Of a DNA stretch of 64,000 nt, positions 26,560 through 34,496 are shown in pieces. The first letter of the stretch is position 1, and every line of letters begins with the position of its first letter. A model generated the notes under the pieces. That model searched no databases. It saw only the letters and a list, made by a program, of their open reading frames with translations, and was not told where the DNA came from. The translations under genes were made by a program, and so were the position numbers. Source of the DNA: Nocardia pneumoniae NBRC 100136 (GTDB lineage: Bacteria; Actinomycetota; Actinomycetes; Mycobacteriales; Mycobacteriaceae); contig NZ_BAGF01000087.1 of NCBI RefSeq assembly GCF_000308755.1, positions 36,372 through 100,371 of the forward strand, in the 5' to 3' direction.

Positions 26560-27264
26560 TTACCGCGTGAGGGGACCGTGGCGGTCGAGGTGCAGGTAGG
26601 TGTAGCCGGTGACGATCAGGCATACGACCGTCGCGGTGATCAGCATGGCCCAGCCCGCCACGACCAGGCTCAGCAGTCCACCGAGCAGGGCGCCCAGCGC
26701 GAAACTCGCGTACAGCAGGAAGTATCCGAGCCAATCGGCGTAGTCGCCGCCGCTGAGGTGGCGTTCGATGCCTTGGCCCAGCTTGACCAGTGTGCCGGTG
26801 ACGTAACTCAGCGGAACCGACACCTCCTCGTTCTGCACGAACGAGGTATTGAGCGCGCCGACGCCGAACGCGACGAACATGATCGGCAGCAAGCCGATCC
26901 GCTCTGTGATCGTCTGGTATTCCAGGATGTCGACCACGGAAGCCACTGCCAGGCAAACCGTGGTGAGCAGGGTCGGACCGTGCGGATGCCCGGACCAGTA
27001 ACGCCTGCGGCACCAAGAGGCGACCACAACACCGGACAGGAACGACATGAGCAGGCCGGTGGCCGCCACCGCCATGTCGGGCTCGTCATGGAAGTACCCG
27101 AGGACCGCCCGTTCGGTGTTGCCCGTCATGAACGTGACGAAATAGCCAGCGGTATGCATGAACGCCGCCGCACCGATCAGGCCGGCGAGAGCGGCGAGCA
27201 CCCAGGACAGTCTGGCCTCGGCGTCGAAGAGTGCTTGTCGGCGACTGACTTCCGGTTTCGGCAC
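26560..27264 (-). CDS. YoaK/DUF1275 membrane protein
   Basis: 234 residues with six predicted membrane helices. The conserved YoaK pattern GLIGAAAFMHTAGYFVTFMTGNTERAVLG, the later SYVTGTLVKLGQ, and the final hydrophobic pair define DUF1275. The transport or other role of this family is unknown. AAGGAG (reverse strand) precedes the ATG. It may form an operon with the DUF1444-like gene downstream. Confidence 0.85.
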   Translation of the reverse strand: MPKPEVSRRQALFDAEARLSWVLAALAGLIGAAAFMHTAGYFVTFMTGNTERAVLGYFHDEPDMAVAATGLLMSFLSGVVVASWCRRRYWSGHPHGPTLLTTVCLAVASVVDILEYQTITERIGLLPIMFVAFGVGALNTSFVQNEEVSVPLSYVTGTLVKLGQGIERHLSGGDYADWLGYFLLYASFALGALLGGLLSLVVAGWAMLITATVVCLIVTGYTYLHLDRHGPLTR

Positions 27265-27506
27265 AGGCCCGGCTCCTTCCTGGACGGGTGCGGCACCTCA
27301 GTGATACAGGTTCGTGCACGAAATTCGCCCACGCAGCGCCGACATTTGCCAATGGATCCCAACTGCGGACTCTGCGGTGGGATCCGTGGCGGATCCAGGT
27401 GAGCCGCGGGGATCTGCGCAGCCGGAACCGGCAGGTGGCCGCCGCGGCGCGGCAAGCCGCGAGCTGAGTGCGCGGGGATGGTTGGCCGCTCGGTTACCGT
27501 GCTCAG

Positions 27507-28436
27507 GTGGACTCCCTGTTCGACTTCCTGCTGACCGAGCCCGTCGCGACGGCGCCGCTGAACGACGTCGCCGCCGCGTGGACGCGACATCGAGTGGCCG
27601 CGAACCGATTCGATCGCCCGGTCGATGTCGCGATCGCGGGCGGCTTCGGCGCCGACCGGCTCGGTTTCGCGTTCCTTTCCGGCTATCAGGAGGCGCTGCG
27701 GACACTGATCCCGGACCTGCCGGACGACGAGCTGGTCGCGATGTGCGCGACGGAGGAGGGCGGCGGTCATCCCTCCGCGATCCGCACCACGCTCACCGAG
27801 CGGGACGGCGTCTGGTTGGCCAACGGCGCGAAGTCGTTCGCGACCATGGGCGCTTTCGCGCATCGTCTGGTGGTGATCGCCAGCGTCGGCACGGCCGCGG
27901 ATGGGCGAAACCGGCTGCGGGCCACCATGGTCGACACCCATGAGACCGGCGTGCGCCTGACCGACCACCCCGCGCTCGCGTTCGCGCCGGAGGTCCCGCA
28001 TGCCTCGGTGCTGCTGACCGACGTGCCCGCACGGATCTTGCCGGGCGACGGGTATCTGGACTATCTGAAGCCATTTCGCACGATCGAGGACATCCACGTG
28101 CTGGCCGCCACGCTGGGCTGGCTGGTGCGCGTGGCCCGGGCGTCGGAGTGGCCGCAGGAGACGTTGCAGCGGCTGCTGACCGCGGTAGCCGCTGTTCGCG
28201 GGTTGGATATCGATGCGCCGACTTCGCCGGGGGTGCACATCGCGCTCGGCGGAGTCTTCGCATTTTTCGGTGACCTGCTGTCAGGTCTGGATCCGCTGTG
28301 GGAGTCCGCGAACCCCGTGACACGGCAGCGGTGGGAGCGGGACCGGCCGCTGCTGGCGACGGCGGGGCGGGTGCGCGGCCAGCGACTCGCCGCGGCATGG
28401 CGCACCGTGCGACCGGATGCCGACCGGACGGAATAG
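27507..28436 (+). CDS. short acyl-CoA dehydrogenase-like protein
   Basis: 309 residues from a GTG. The middle beta-domain pattern (MCATEEGGGHPSAIRTTLT, then GVWLANGAKSFATMGAFAHRL) is that of acyl-CoA dehydrogenases, which usually have about 380 residues. The N-terminal helical domain is shortened, and I cannot see the catalytic Glu. It may be a non-canonical flavoprotein or a regulatory relative. The neighbouring genes give no pathway. Two strong hairpins follow the stop. Confidence 0.65.
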   Translation: MDSLFDFLLTEPVATAPLNDVAAAWTRHRVAANRFDRPVDVAIAGGFGADRLGFAFLSGYQEALRTLIPDLPDDELVAMCATEEGGGHPSAIRTTLTERDGVWLANGAKSFATMGAFAHRLVVIASVGTAADGRNRLRATMVDTHETGVRLTDHPALAFAPEVPHASVLLTDVPARILPGDGYLDYLKPFRTIEDIHVLAATLGWLVRVARASEWPQETLQRLLTAVAAVRGLDIDAPTSPGVHIALGGVFAFFGDLLSGLDPLWESANPVTRQRWERDRPLLATAGRVRGQRLAAAWRTVRPDADRTE

Positions 28437-29257
28437 GCGTATCACCCGGCCCCGGAAATGGGAGCGGGCCTCGGCGAAGGGGGGGAGTTAGCCGAGGCCC
28501 GCGTAAGGTCGGCCCGGGGGGGAGGGGCCGACCTGAATGATGCTACTCGATGATCCGCGATTGTGTGTGCGTGGGGACGGCCACTTTCCAAGATTTTTCG
28601 GTTCGGCTCACCTTCCCACCGGTCGATGGCTGCCGCGGATGACCGATCGGCTCTCCACATCGTTCCTGTCCAATGGCCTGCCATTTGCCAAAAGTATTGG
28701 CTTGCAGCATGTTCCATGCTGAAGCAGCCCCATGACGTGCGGTCGCGTCCGCGGCGCGGAACGTGCCGACCGGTCGCTGCCAGGGGCCGAATCCGGCTCG
28801 ACTCGGCGCGCGCCGACGGGCGCACCGCGTGTCGCGCAACTTCGCCCGGCGGAACTTGTCACACCCCGATGCGAACATCTGTTCGTGTCCATCGTCTCGA
28901 CAGCCCGGTCTGAGCGCACCCGCTCCTTCCGCGCTCGGTGGCATGCGATCCGAGTATCGGTCCTCGCCCATTCGGGTAGTCCGCTACGCGCGCCCCTGCG
29001 CATGGGGACGCGGGATCATCGAACCGGTCGCATTCCGATCCGGTACCCCCGAGCACCGACTGGATCGGAATGCGGCCTTCTCACGCCGCTGCCGCGCTGC
29101 GCCCGTTGCCATCCCGAAACAAATCGGATGAATTTGTCGGTGGTCGGCGCAATACTGACTCGAGTATCGGCCGGGTCACCCGATCCAGCGAATTGTCGGC
29201 GTCCGGATGCCCGACGCCGCGCCGAACCATATCGAGAAACTCAACCTCAGGAGAATC
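28437..29257. other. long intergenic region with four hairpins
   Basis: About 820 bases without a gene I can support. It starts with two stem-loops (28464-28534). A third inverted repeat is at 29029-29074 (15-bp stem with one wobble, 16-base loop), 184 bases before the ABC gene. A smaller CCCC/GGGG hairpin is near 28992-29008. The rest shows no coding signal. Confidence 0.5.
28464..28534 (+). terminator. tandem stem-loops after the dehydrogenase-like gene
   Basis: Two perfect inverted repeats in a row. GCGGGCCTCGGC (28464-28475) pairs with 28491-28502, and AGGTCGGCCC (28506-28515) pairs with 28525-28534. Both loops carry a run of seven G. No T run follows, so factor-independent termination is uncertain. 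Confidence 0.5.
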
Positions 29258-30277
29258 ATGCCCGACGCAATAGTCGCCGAGGGTCTGGTCAAACGATACG
29301 GCCAGTTGGTGGCCCTCGACGGACTCGACTTGACGGTCCCGGAAGGGACCGTCACCGCACTGCTCGGCCCCAACGGTGCGGGTAAAACCACTACTGTCCG
29401 GGTGCTCACCACCCTGCTGGTGCCGGATGCCGGGCACGCGACGGTCGCGGGAATAGACGTGCTGCGCGATCCGCAGGCGTTGCGCTCCCGTATCGGTGCG
29501 TCGGGCCAGTACGCCGCGGTCGACGAATATCTCACCGGCTTCGAGAATTTGGAAATGGTGGGACGTCTTTATCACATGGGCGTGCAGCGAAGTAAGGAAC
29601 GCGCGCGCGAACTGCTCGAGCGATTCCGGCTCACCGACGCCGCGGACCGCCCCGTGAAGGGCTACTCCGGCGGTATGCGGCGCCGCCTCGACTTGGCGGG
29701 CGCACTGGTCGCGAATCCGCCCGTCTTGTTCCTCGACGAGCCGACCACCGGGCTCGATCCCCGTGCGCGCCTCGATCTCTGGGATGTCATCGAGGAGTTG
29801 GTCGCGGGCGGCACCACGTTGCTGCTCACCACCCAGTACATGGAAGAGGCCGACCGGCTCGCCGATTCCATCGCGGTGATCGACCACGGCAAGGTGATCG
29901 CCAAGGGGACCGCCGATGAGCTCAAGACCCTGGTCGGCGGCGACCGCATCGAACTCACCGTCGATCGCGTGGAGAATCTCGCGACCGCCGAGGCGGCGCT
30001 GAAGACCTTGGCGGACGGCGAGATCCATCTCGAGCCCGGATTGCGCCGGATCACCGTCCCGGTGGCCGACGGATCGCAGGCGCTGGTGGAGGCGGTCGGC
30101 AGGCTGGCCGAGCACAACGTGCAGATCCACGACGTCGGCCTGCGGCGCCCGTCGCTCGACGACGTCTTCCTCACCCTCACCGGCCACGAGGCGGAGACCC
30201 CCGCCGCCGGTGCCGAGCCGGACGACCGGCTGGCGGCGGGTGGCAAGGTCGAAGCTACGGAAGGAACGAACCGATGA
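29258..30277 (+). CDS. ABC transporter ATP-binding protein, DrrA type
   Basis: 339 residues; AGGAG lies 4 bases before the ATG, preferred over an upstream in-frame start. Walker A GPNGAGKTT is at 37-45, signature YSGGMRRRLDLA at about 133-144, and Walker B VLFLDEPTTGLDP follows. The C-terminal ~80 residues match the DrrA-type extension. These proteins pair with DrrB-like permeases to export drugs or lipids. The permease start overlaps the stop (ATGA). Confidence 0.93.
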   Translation: MPDAIVAEGLVKRYGQLVALDGLDLTVPEGTVTALLGPNGAGKTTTVRVLTTLLVPDAGHATVAGIDVLRDPQALRSRIGASGQYAAVDEYLTGFENLEMVGRLYHMGVQRSKERARELLERFRLTDAADRPVKGYSGGMRRRLDLAGALVANPPVLFLDEPTTGLDPRARLDLWDVIEELVAGGTTLLLTTQYMEEADRLADSIAVIDHGKVIAKGTADELKTLVGGDRIELTVDRVENLATAEAALKTLADGEIHLEPGLRRITVPVADGSQALVEAVGRLAEHNVQIHDVGLRRPSLDDVFLTLTGHEAETPAAGAEPDDRLAAGGKVEATEGTNR

Positions 30278-31122
30278 CCGCGACGACCCCGGCCCTGGCC
30301 CGGCCCTCGCTGGGCGAGCGACTGTCGATAGTGGTCAGCGACAGCGTGACCATCGCCAAGCGCAACGTCATCAAGATCAAGCGGGTACCCGATGTCCTGA
30401 TCTTCTCCACGTTGTCGCCGATCATGTTCGTGCTGCTGTTCGCCTACGTCTTCGGCGCGGCGATCGACGTGCCCGGCCTCTCCGGCGGCTACCGCGAGTT
30501 CCTCATCGCGGGCATCTTCGCGCAGACCGTGGTGTTCGGCGCGACCTTCACCGGTGCGGGCCTGGCCGAGGACATGCAGAAGGGCATCATCGACCGGTTC
30601 CGCTCGCTGCCGATGGCCTCGTCGGCGGTGCTGGTCGGCCGCACGATCAGCGACGTGGTGATCAATGTGGTGAGCCTGACGGTGATGTCGCTGACCGGTT
30701 TGGTCGTCGGCTGGCGGATCCGTGGTTCGTTCCTGGACGCGGTGCTGGGCTATGTGTTGCTGTTGCTGTTCGCGTACGCGGTGTCCTGGATCATGGCCGT
30801 GGTGGGTCTGCTGGTGCGGGCGCCCGAAGTGTTCAACAACGCCAGCTTCATGGTGATCTTCCCGCTCACCTTCATCGCCAACACGTTCGTGCCCAGCGAC
30901 AAATTGCCCACCGTGCTGCGCGTGATCGCGGAATGGAACCCGGTGTCCGCGCTCACTCAGGCCACCCGCGACCTATTCGGCAATACCAGCCCGTTGGCGC
31001 CGACGCCGGATGCGTGGTCGCTCCAGCACCCGGTGCTCACGTCACTGGCCTGGGTGGTGGTGATCCTGGTGGTCTTCGTGCCGCTGGCCCTGCGTCAGTA
31101 CAAGAAGGCCGTCAGCCGCTGA
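30274..31122 (+). CDS. ABC-2 type permease, DrrB type
   Basis: 282 residues with six predicted membrane helices and the ABC-2 pattern (IMFVLLFAYVFGAAI, later AEDMQKGIIDRFRSLPM, a coupling-helix region). Together with the upstream ATPase it forms an exporter of the daunorubicin-resistance type. The substrate is unknown; no biosynthetic genes lie nearby. The C-terminal tail RQYKKAVSR is cytoplasmic. The convergent CwsA-like gene ends 15 bases downstream. Confidence 0.92.
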   Translation: MTATTPALARPSLGERLSIVVSDSVTIAKRNVIKIKRVPDVLIFSTLSPIMFVLLFAYVFGAAIDVPGLSGGYREFLIAGIFAQTVVFGATFTGAGLAEDMQKGIIDRFRSLPMASSAVLVGRTISDVVINVVSLTVMSLTGLVVGWRIRGSFLDAVLGYVLLLLFAYAVSWIMAVVGLLVRAPEVFNNASFMVIFPLTFIANTFVPSDKLPTVLRVIAEWNPVSALTQATRDLFGNTSPLAPTPDAWSLQHPVLTSLAWVVVILVVFVPLALRQYKKAVSR

Positions 31123-31137
31123 CCTGTTCGCTCGCCG

Positions 31138-31350
31138 CTAGCGGTCCTGCTCCGCGCCTGCGCCCGCCACGGGGGTCGGCGCGGAGCCATTGCGGGAGTA
31201 TCCGATACGCGGCGGCGCGGGTGCGGGTTCCGGCTGCTGGGGCCGCCGGGTGCGGACCAGATAGGCCACGCCACCTGCCAGCGCGACGACAGCCGCGACG
31301 ATGATCCGGTTACGTGAACGCGAAGAGACTTGTAGGCGCCCCGAGGTCAT
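31138..31350 (-). CDS. short CwsA-like membrane protein
   Basis: 70 residues, one membrane helix (RIIVAAVVALAGGVAYLV, about 14-31) followed by a Pro-rich tail. It lies back-to-back with ppiA, exactly where mycobacteria have cwsA (Rv0008c, about 145 residues), and the helix plus RRPQQPEPAPAPP tail resembles the CwsA C-terminus. The N-terminal cytoplasmic half found in mycobacteria is missing. CwsA affects cell shape by binding Wag31 and CrgA. Homology is supported by place more than by sequence. Confidence 0.55.
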   Translation of the reverse strand: MTSGRLQVSSRSRNRIIVAAVVALAGGVAYLVRTRRPQQPEPAPAPPRIGYSRNGSAPTPVAGAGAEQDR

Positions 31351-31446
31351 TGGACCACTCTGGCACAGCCCGGCGATTCGCGCAGGAGCCCCAGCTCACC
31401 GCGGGGCTCGGCCCAGTTCCGCGGAGTCGTCGGCAACCGTGGCACG

Positions 31447-31983
31447 ATGGGCGGCGTGACCTCACCGAACCAGACATCCGTGGCGACGCTGCACACGAAT
31501 CACGGCGATATCAAGATTTCGCTTTTCGGTAACCACGCTCCCAAGACGGTCCGCAATTTCGTCGGTCTCGCCGACGGTTCGGCGCCGTACACCACAGCGA
31601 ACGCCAGCGGGGGCAGCTCCGGCCCGTTCTATGACGGCGCCCTGTTCCACCGGGTCATCGCCGGTTTCATGATCCAGGGTGGCGATCCGACCGGTACCGG
31701 CCGCGGTGGCCCCGGCTACGAGTTCGGTGACGAGTTCCACCCGGAACTGCGCTTCGACCGCGGTTATCTGCTGGCCATGGCCAACGCGGGGCCGGGCACC
31801 AACGGGTCACAGTTCTTCATCACCGTCCGCCCGCAACTTCATCTGAACCGCAAGCACACGATCTTCGGCGAGGTCGTGGATCCCGAGTCACGGAAGGTCG
31901 TCGACTCGATCGCCGCCACCAAGACCGATCGCGACAACCGCCCGCTGGAGCCCGTCGTCATCACCAAGATCACGATCGATTGA
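31447..31983 (+). CDS. ppiA: peptidyl-prolyl cis-trans isomerase, cyclophilin
   Basis: 178 residues. The cyclophilin core is complete: FHRVIAGFMIQGGDPTGTG, then MANAGPGTNGSQFFIT, with the catalytic Arg in FHRVI. It speeds proline isomerisation in protein folding and is cytoplasmic. The ATG at 31447 gives the Rv0009-like length; a GTG at 31456 is an alternative start. The rhomboid gene follows after 4 bases in the same direction. Confidence 0.95.
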   Translation: MGGVTSPNQTSVATLHTNHGDIKISLFGNHAPKTVRNFVGLADGSAPYTTANASGGSSGPFYDGALFHRVIAGFMIQGGDPTGTGRGGPGYEFGDEFHPELRFDRGYLLAMANAGPGTNGSQFFITVRPQLHLNRKHTIFGEVVDPESRKVVDSIAATKTDRDNRPLEPVVITKITID

Positions 31984-31987
31984 GACT

Positions 31988-32860
31988 ATGAATCCTCAGC
32001 CGCCCGCACCGACCTGCGTCCGCCACCCGAATCGCCCGACCGGCCTGGCCTGTACGCGGTGCGGTCGGCCCTCCTGCGCGGAGTGCCTGCGTCCCGCGGC
32101 GGTCGGCCAGCATTGTGTCGACTGTCTGCGTCAGGATCAGCGAAGCGCTCCGCCGGTGCGGACGGTCTCGGGCGCACCGGCGGCCCGGTTGTCGGCGCCC
32201 GCGGTGACCTACGCGCTGATCGCGATCAACGTGGTGATCTACGCGATCACCGCGGCCCAGGCCAAGAGCCTGATGGACAACCAGCGCGGCTCGGCGTTGT
32301 TCGTGGACTGGGTGCTGTTCGCCCCCGCGGTCGCGGACGGCCAGTGGTGGCGGGTGCTCGGCTCCGGGTTCCTGCACTACGGTCCGATCCATCTGCTGGT
32401 CAATATGTTCGCGCTGTACGTGGTGGGCCGGGACACCGAGCTGGTGCTCGGGCGACTGCGCTATCTGGCGGTATACCTGGTCTCGCTGCTGGGCGGTTCG
32501 GCCGGGGTGATGCTGTTCGCCCAGAACAGTCTCACAGCGGGCGCGTCCGGTGCGGTGTACGGCCTGTTCGGCGCCATCACCGTCATCCTGATCCGCTTGC
32601 GCCAGAGTCCCAATCAGATGCTCATCATCATCGGCATCAACGTATTCATCAGTTTGTCGCTGCCCGGCATCTCGCTCTGGGGACATCTCGGCGGTCTGGC
32701 GGCGGGCACGCTCGCAACGCTCGGCATCCTGTTCCTGCCCGGCTGGTTGCGGGTGAAGTCCCAGGAGACCGCGCGGCTGGTCGGCTGGGTGTCCGTGGCG
32801 GTTGTCGCGGTCGCGGCAGTGGTGGCGACGGGCGTCAGCGCGGTCGCGCTGGCAGCCTGA
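31988..32860 (+). CDS. rhomboid intramembrane serine protease
   Basis: 290 residues. The N-terminus holds a small zinc-binding module (Cys10, Cys22, Cys25, Cys30, Cys33, His42, Cys43 and Cys46) like a B-box. Six to seven membrane helices follow from about residue 72. The catalytic dyad is Ser187 in AGASGAVYG and His233 in WGHLGGLAAG, with the HLLVNMFALYVVG motif in between. It cleaves membrane proteins within the bilayer. The gene starts 4 bases after ppiA, so the two are co-transcribed. Substrates unknown. Confidence 0.92.
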   Translation: MNPQPPAPTCVRHPNRPTGLACTRCGRPSCAECLRPAAVGQHCVDCLRQDQRSAPPVRTVSGAPAARLSAPAVTYALIAINVVIYAITAAQAKSLMDNQRGSALFVDWVLFAPAVADGQWWRVLGSGFLHYGPIHLLVNMFALYVVGRDTELVLGRLRYLAVYLVSLLGGSAGVMLFAQNSLTAGASGAVYGLFGAITVILIRLRQSPNQMLIIIGINVFISLSLPGISLWGHLGGLAAGTLATLGILFLPGWLRVKSQETARLVGWVSVAVVAVAAVVATGVSAVALAA

Positions 32861-32869
32861 CACAGAATT

Positions 32870-32885
32870 CGCTTCACGTGAAACA
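32870..32885. other. parS-like centromere site
   Basis: CGCTTCACGTGAAACA matches the consensus TGTTTCACGTGAAACA at 14 of 16 positions, including 13 in a row. It lies 9 bases after the rhomboid stop, between two convergent genes, free of coding constraint. With the site at 497 this suggests that ParB loads across this origin-proximal region. Confidence 0.8.
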
Positions 32886-32920
32886 TCGCGACCGGCGTGT
32901 CGTGTCGCGCCGGCCCGGGA

Positions 32921-33412
32921 TCAGCGGGTCTTGTCCTCGGAGAGGCGCAATGCGTCGACGATCTCGTGGTACACGATCTCGGGATTGACGCCGAGATCCC
33001 AGCGGCCGAAGATCAGCAGTCGCTCCGCGCCGTCCCGTTCGACGTCGAGTTCCAGCATGGGCGTCTTGCGACCGAGGCGTCGGTAACCGACCACGCGGGC
33101 CCGGATGATCTGCTCAGGGGTGTATTCGTCCGGCCCGGTCAGTGTGCGCACGACCAGACGCGGCTGTGCGCCGGACCGCACGGAAAGGCGTGGTCGCTGC
33201 CGGAATCCGAGCCCGGCCAGCGCGAGCAGGCCGACGGCCGCCAAGCCGACGAGCAGGCGACTGGGCGCATCGGTGCTGAAAACGGCGGCCACGGCCAAGG
33301 CGACGCCGCCCACGGTGACCGCCACCAGCGCGGCGGTCGGGGTGGTCCACGCCATGCGCGGCTCGTCGCGCGCGCCGGAATCCTGCGGCTCCGGGGTCAA
33401 GGCAATCCCCAA
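32921..33412 (-). CDS. PH-domain membrane protein (Rv0010c-like)
   Basis: 163 residues with two membrane helices (about 27-45 and 52-68) followed by a bacterial PH-like domain (RPRLSVRSGAQPRLVVRTL to the C-terminus). The same gene lies between ppiA and crgA in mycobacteria. The role is unknown, and a place among division genes is the only hint. It points leftward, converging on the rhomboid gene with a parS site in the gap. The ATG follows a short leader with a DnaA-box pair just upstream. Confidence 0.8.
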   Translation of the reverse strand: MGIALTPEPQDSGARDEPRMAWTTPTAALVAVTVGGVALAVAAVFSTDAPSRLLVGLAAVGLLALAGLGFRQRPRLSVRSGAQPRLVVRTLTGPDEYTPEQIIRARVVGYRRLGRKTPMLELDVERDGAERLLIFGRWDLGVNPEIVYHEIVDALRLSEDKTR

Positions 33413-33424
33413 TCGCTCCTCGAG

Positions 33425-33445
33425 TTGTCCACAGGCTCATCCACA
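33425..33445 (+). promoter_or_regulatory. DnaA-box pair
   Basis: TTGTCCACA at 33425-33433 is a perfect DnaA box. TCATCCACA at 33437-33445, same orientation and 12 bases on, differs at one position. They lie 12 bases upstream of the PH-protein gene. They may bind DnaA and control this gene or titrate the initiator. Confidence 0.65.
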
Positions 33446-33491
33446 GATGTGCATGAATGACACGTCTGTAATCCGCACGGTGCTGGTGTGG

Positions 33492-33755
33492 TCAGCGCCA
33501 GCGCATGGTCATGATCAAGCCCACCACCATCAGGCCGAAGCCGATCAGGAAGTTCCAGGCGTTGAGGTCTTTCATCCAGTTGATCTGTTCGGCCGCCAGG
33601 TAGTAGACGAGCAGCCAGATCAGCCCGGCGAGCATGAAACCGAGCATGATGGCGACATACCAGACCGGAGACGGCCCGGCCTTCACCTTCACCGGGGTCC
33701 GGCTGGCGGGGTTGATCGTGTAGTCGGTCTTCTTACGGACCTTCGACTTGGGCAT
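33492..33755 (-). CDS. crgA: cell division protein CrgA
   Basis: 87 residues from the ATG at 33755. Starts PKSKVRKKTDYTINPASRTPVK, the conserved cytoplasmic head, followed by two membrane helices (about 32-52 and 68-85). CrgA bridges FtsZ, FtsI and other divisome proteins in actinomycetes. The gene place (leftward, before pabA) is as in mycobacteria, except that the DUF881 gene normally between crgA and pabA is missing. Confidence 0.95.
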   Translation of the reverse strand: MPKSKVRKKTDYTINPASRTPVKVKAGPSPVWYVAIMLGFMLAGLIWLLVYYLAAEQINWMKDLNAWNFLIGFGLMVVGLIMTMRWR

Positions 33756-33851
33756 GACGTCCTCGTATTCGGCGTGCAGGTCGTGCTCATAGGCTATCCC
33801 AACAGGTAATGGGTGCGACGTGGTGCCGGGCGGGGACGTAATCTCGATGCC

Positions 33852-34496
33852 ATGCGTGTTCTGGTCGTCGACAATTACGACAGCTTCGTCTTCAACCTGG
33901 TGCAATACCTCGGTCAGCTGGGTGCCGATGCCGTCGTCTGGCGCAACGACGATCCGAACCTGGCCGACGTAGACGCGGTGGTGCGCGACTTCGACGGCAT
34001 CCTGATCAGTCCCGGCCCCGGCACCCCGGACCGTGCGGGCGCCAGCATCCCGCTGGTGTGCGCCTGCGCCGAGCACGGCGTTCCACTGCTCGGCGTATGC
34101 CTGGGCCACCAGGCCATCGGCGAGGCGTTCGGCGCCACCGTCACCAGGGCTCCGGAGCTGCTGCACGGCAAGACGAGCGAGGTGTTCCACATCGGCGCCG
34201 GTGTGCTCGCCGGTCTGCCCGATCCGTTCACCGCTACGCGGTACCACTCGCTCACCGTGCTGGAGGACACCCTCCCGGAGGAGATCGAGGTGCTCGGACG
34301 CACCGAGAACGGGATCGTGATGGCGATGCGTCATCACACGCTGCCCATCCACGGCGTGCAGTTCCATCCCGAATCGGTGCTGACCCAGGGCGGCCACCGC
34401 ATGCTGGCGAACTGGCTCGGCGTGTGCGGGGAGCGTCCCGCCGAGGCCCTGGTGCAGGCGCTGGAAGCGGAGGTCGCCGCGCTGGTGCTGCAGTGA
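33852..34496 (+). CDS. pabA: glutamine amidotransferase, component II of (amino)deoxychorismate/anthranilate synthase
   Basis: 214 residues. Class I amidotransferase with nucleophile Cys83 in GVCLGHQAIG and the His-Glu pair in GVQFHPESVLT. It passes ammonia from glutamine to a chorismate-using partner, in folate (PabB) or tryptophan (TrpE) synthesis; mycobacteria call it TrpG and use it for both. The ATG at 33852 gives the standard MRVLVVDNYDSF start. The RibD-C gene overlaps the stop by four bases (GTGA). Confidence 0.9.
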   Translation: MRVLVVDNYDSFVFNLVQYLGQLGADAVVWRNDDPNLADVDAVVRDFDGILISPGPGTPDRAGASIPLVCACAEHGVPLLGVCLGHQAIGEAFGATVTRAPELLHGKTSEVFHIGAGVLAGLPDPFTATRYHSLTVLEDTLPEEIEVLGRTENGIVMAMRHHTLPIHGVQFHPESVLTQGGHRMLANWLGVCGERPAEALVQALEAEVAALVLQ

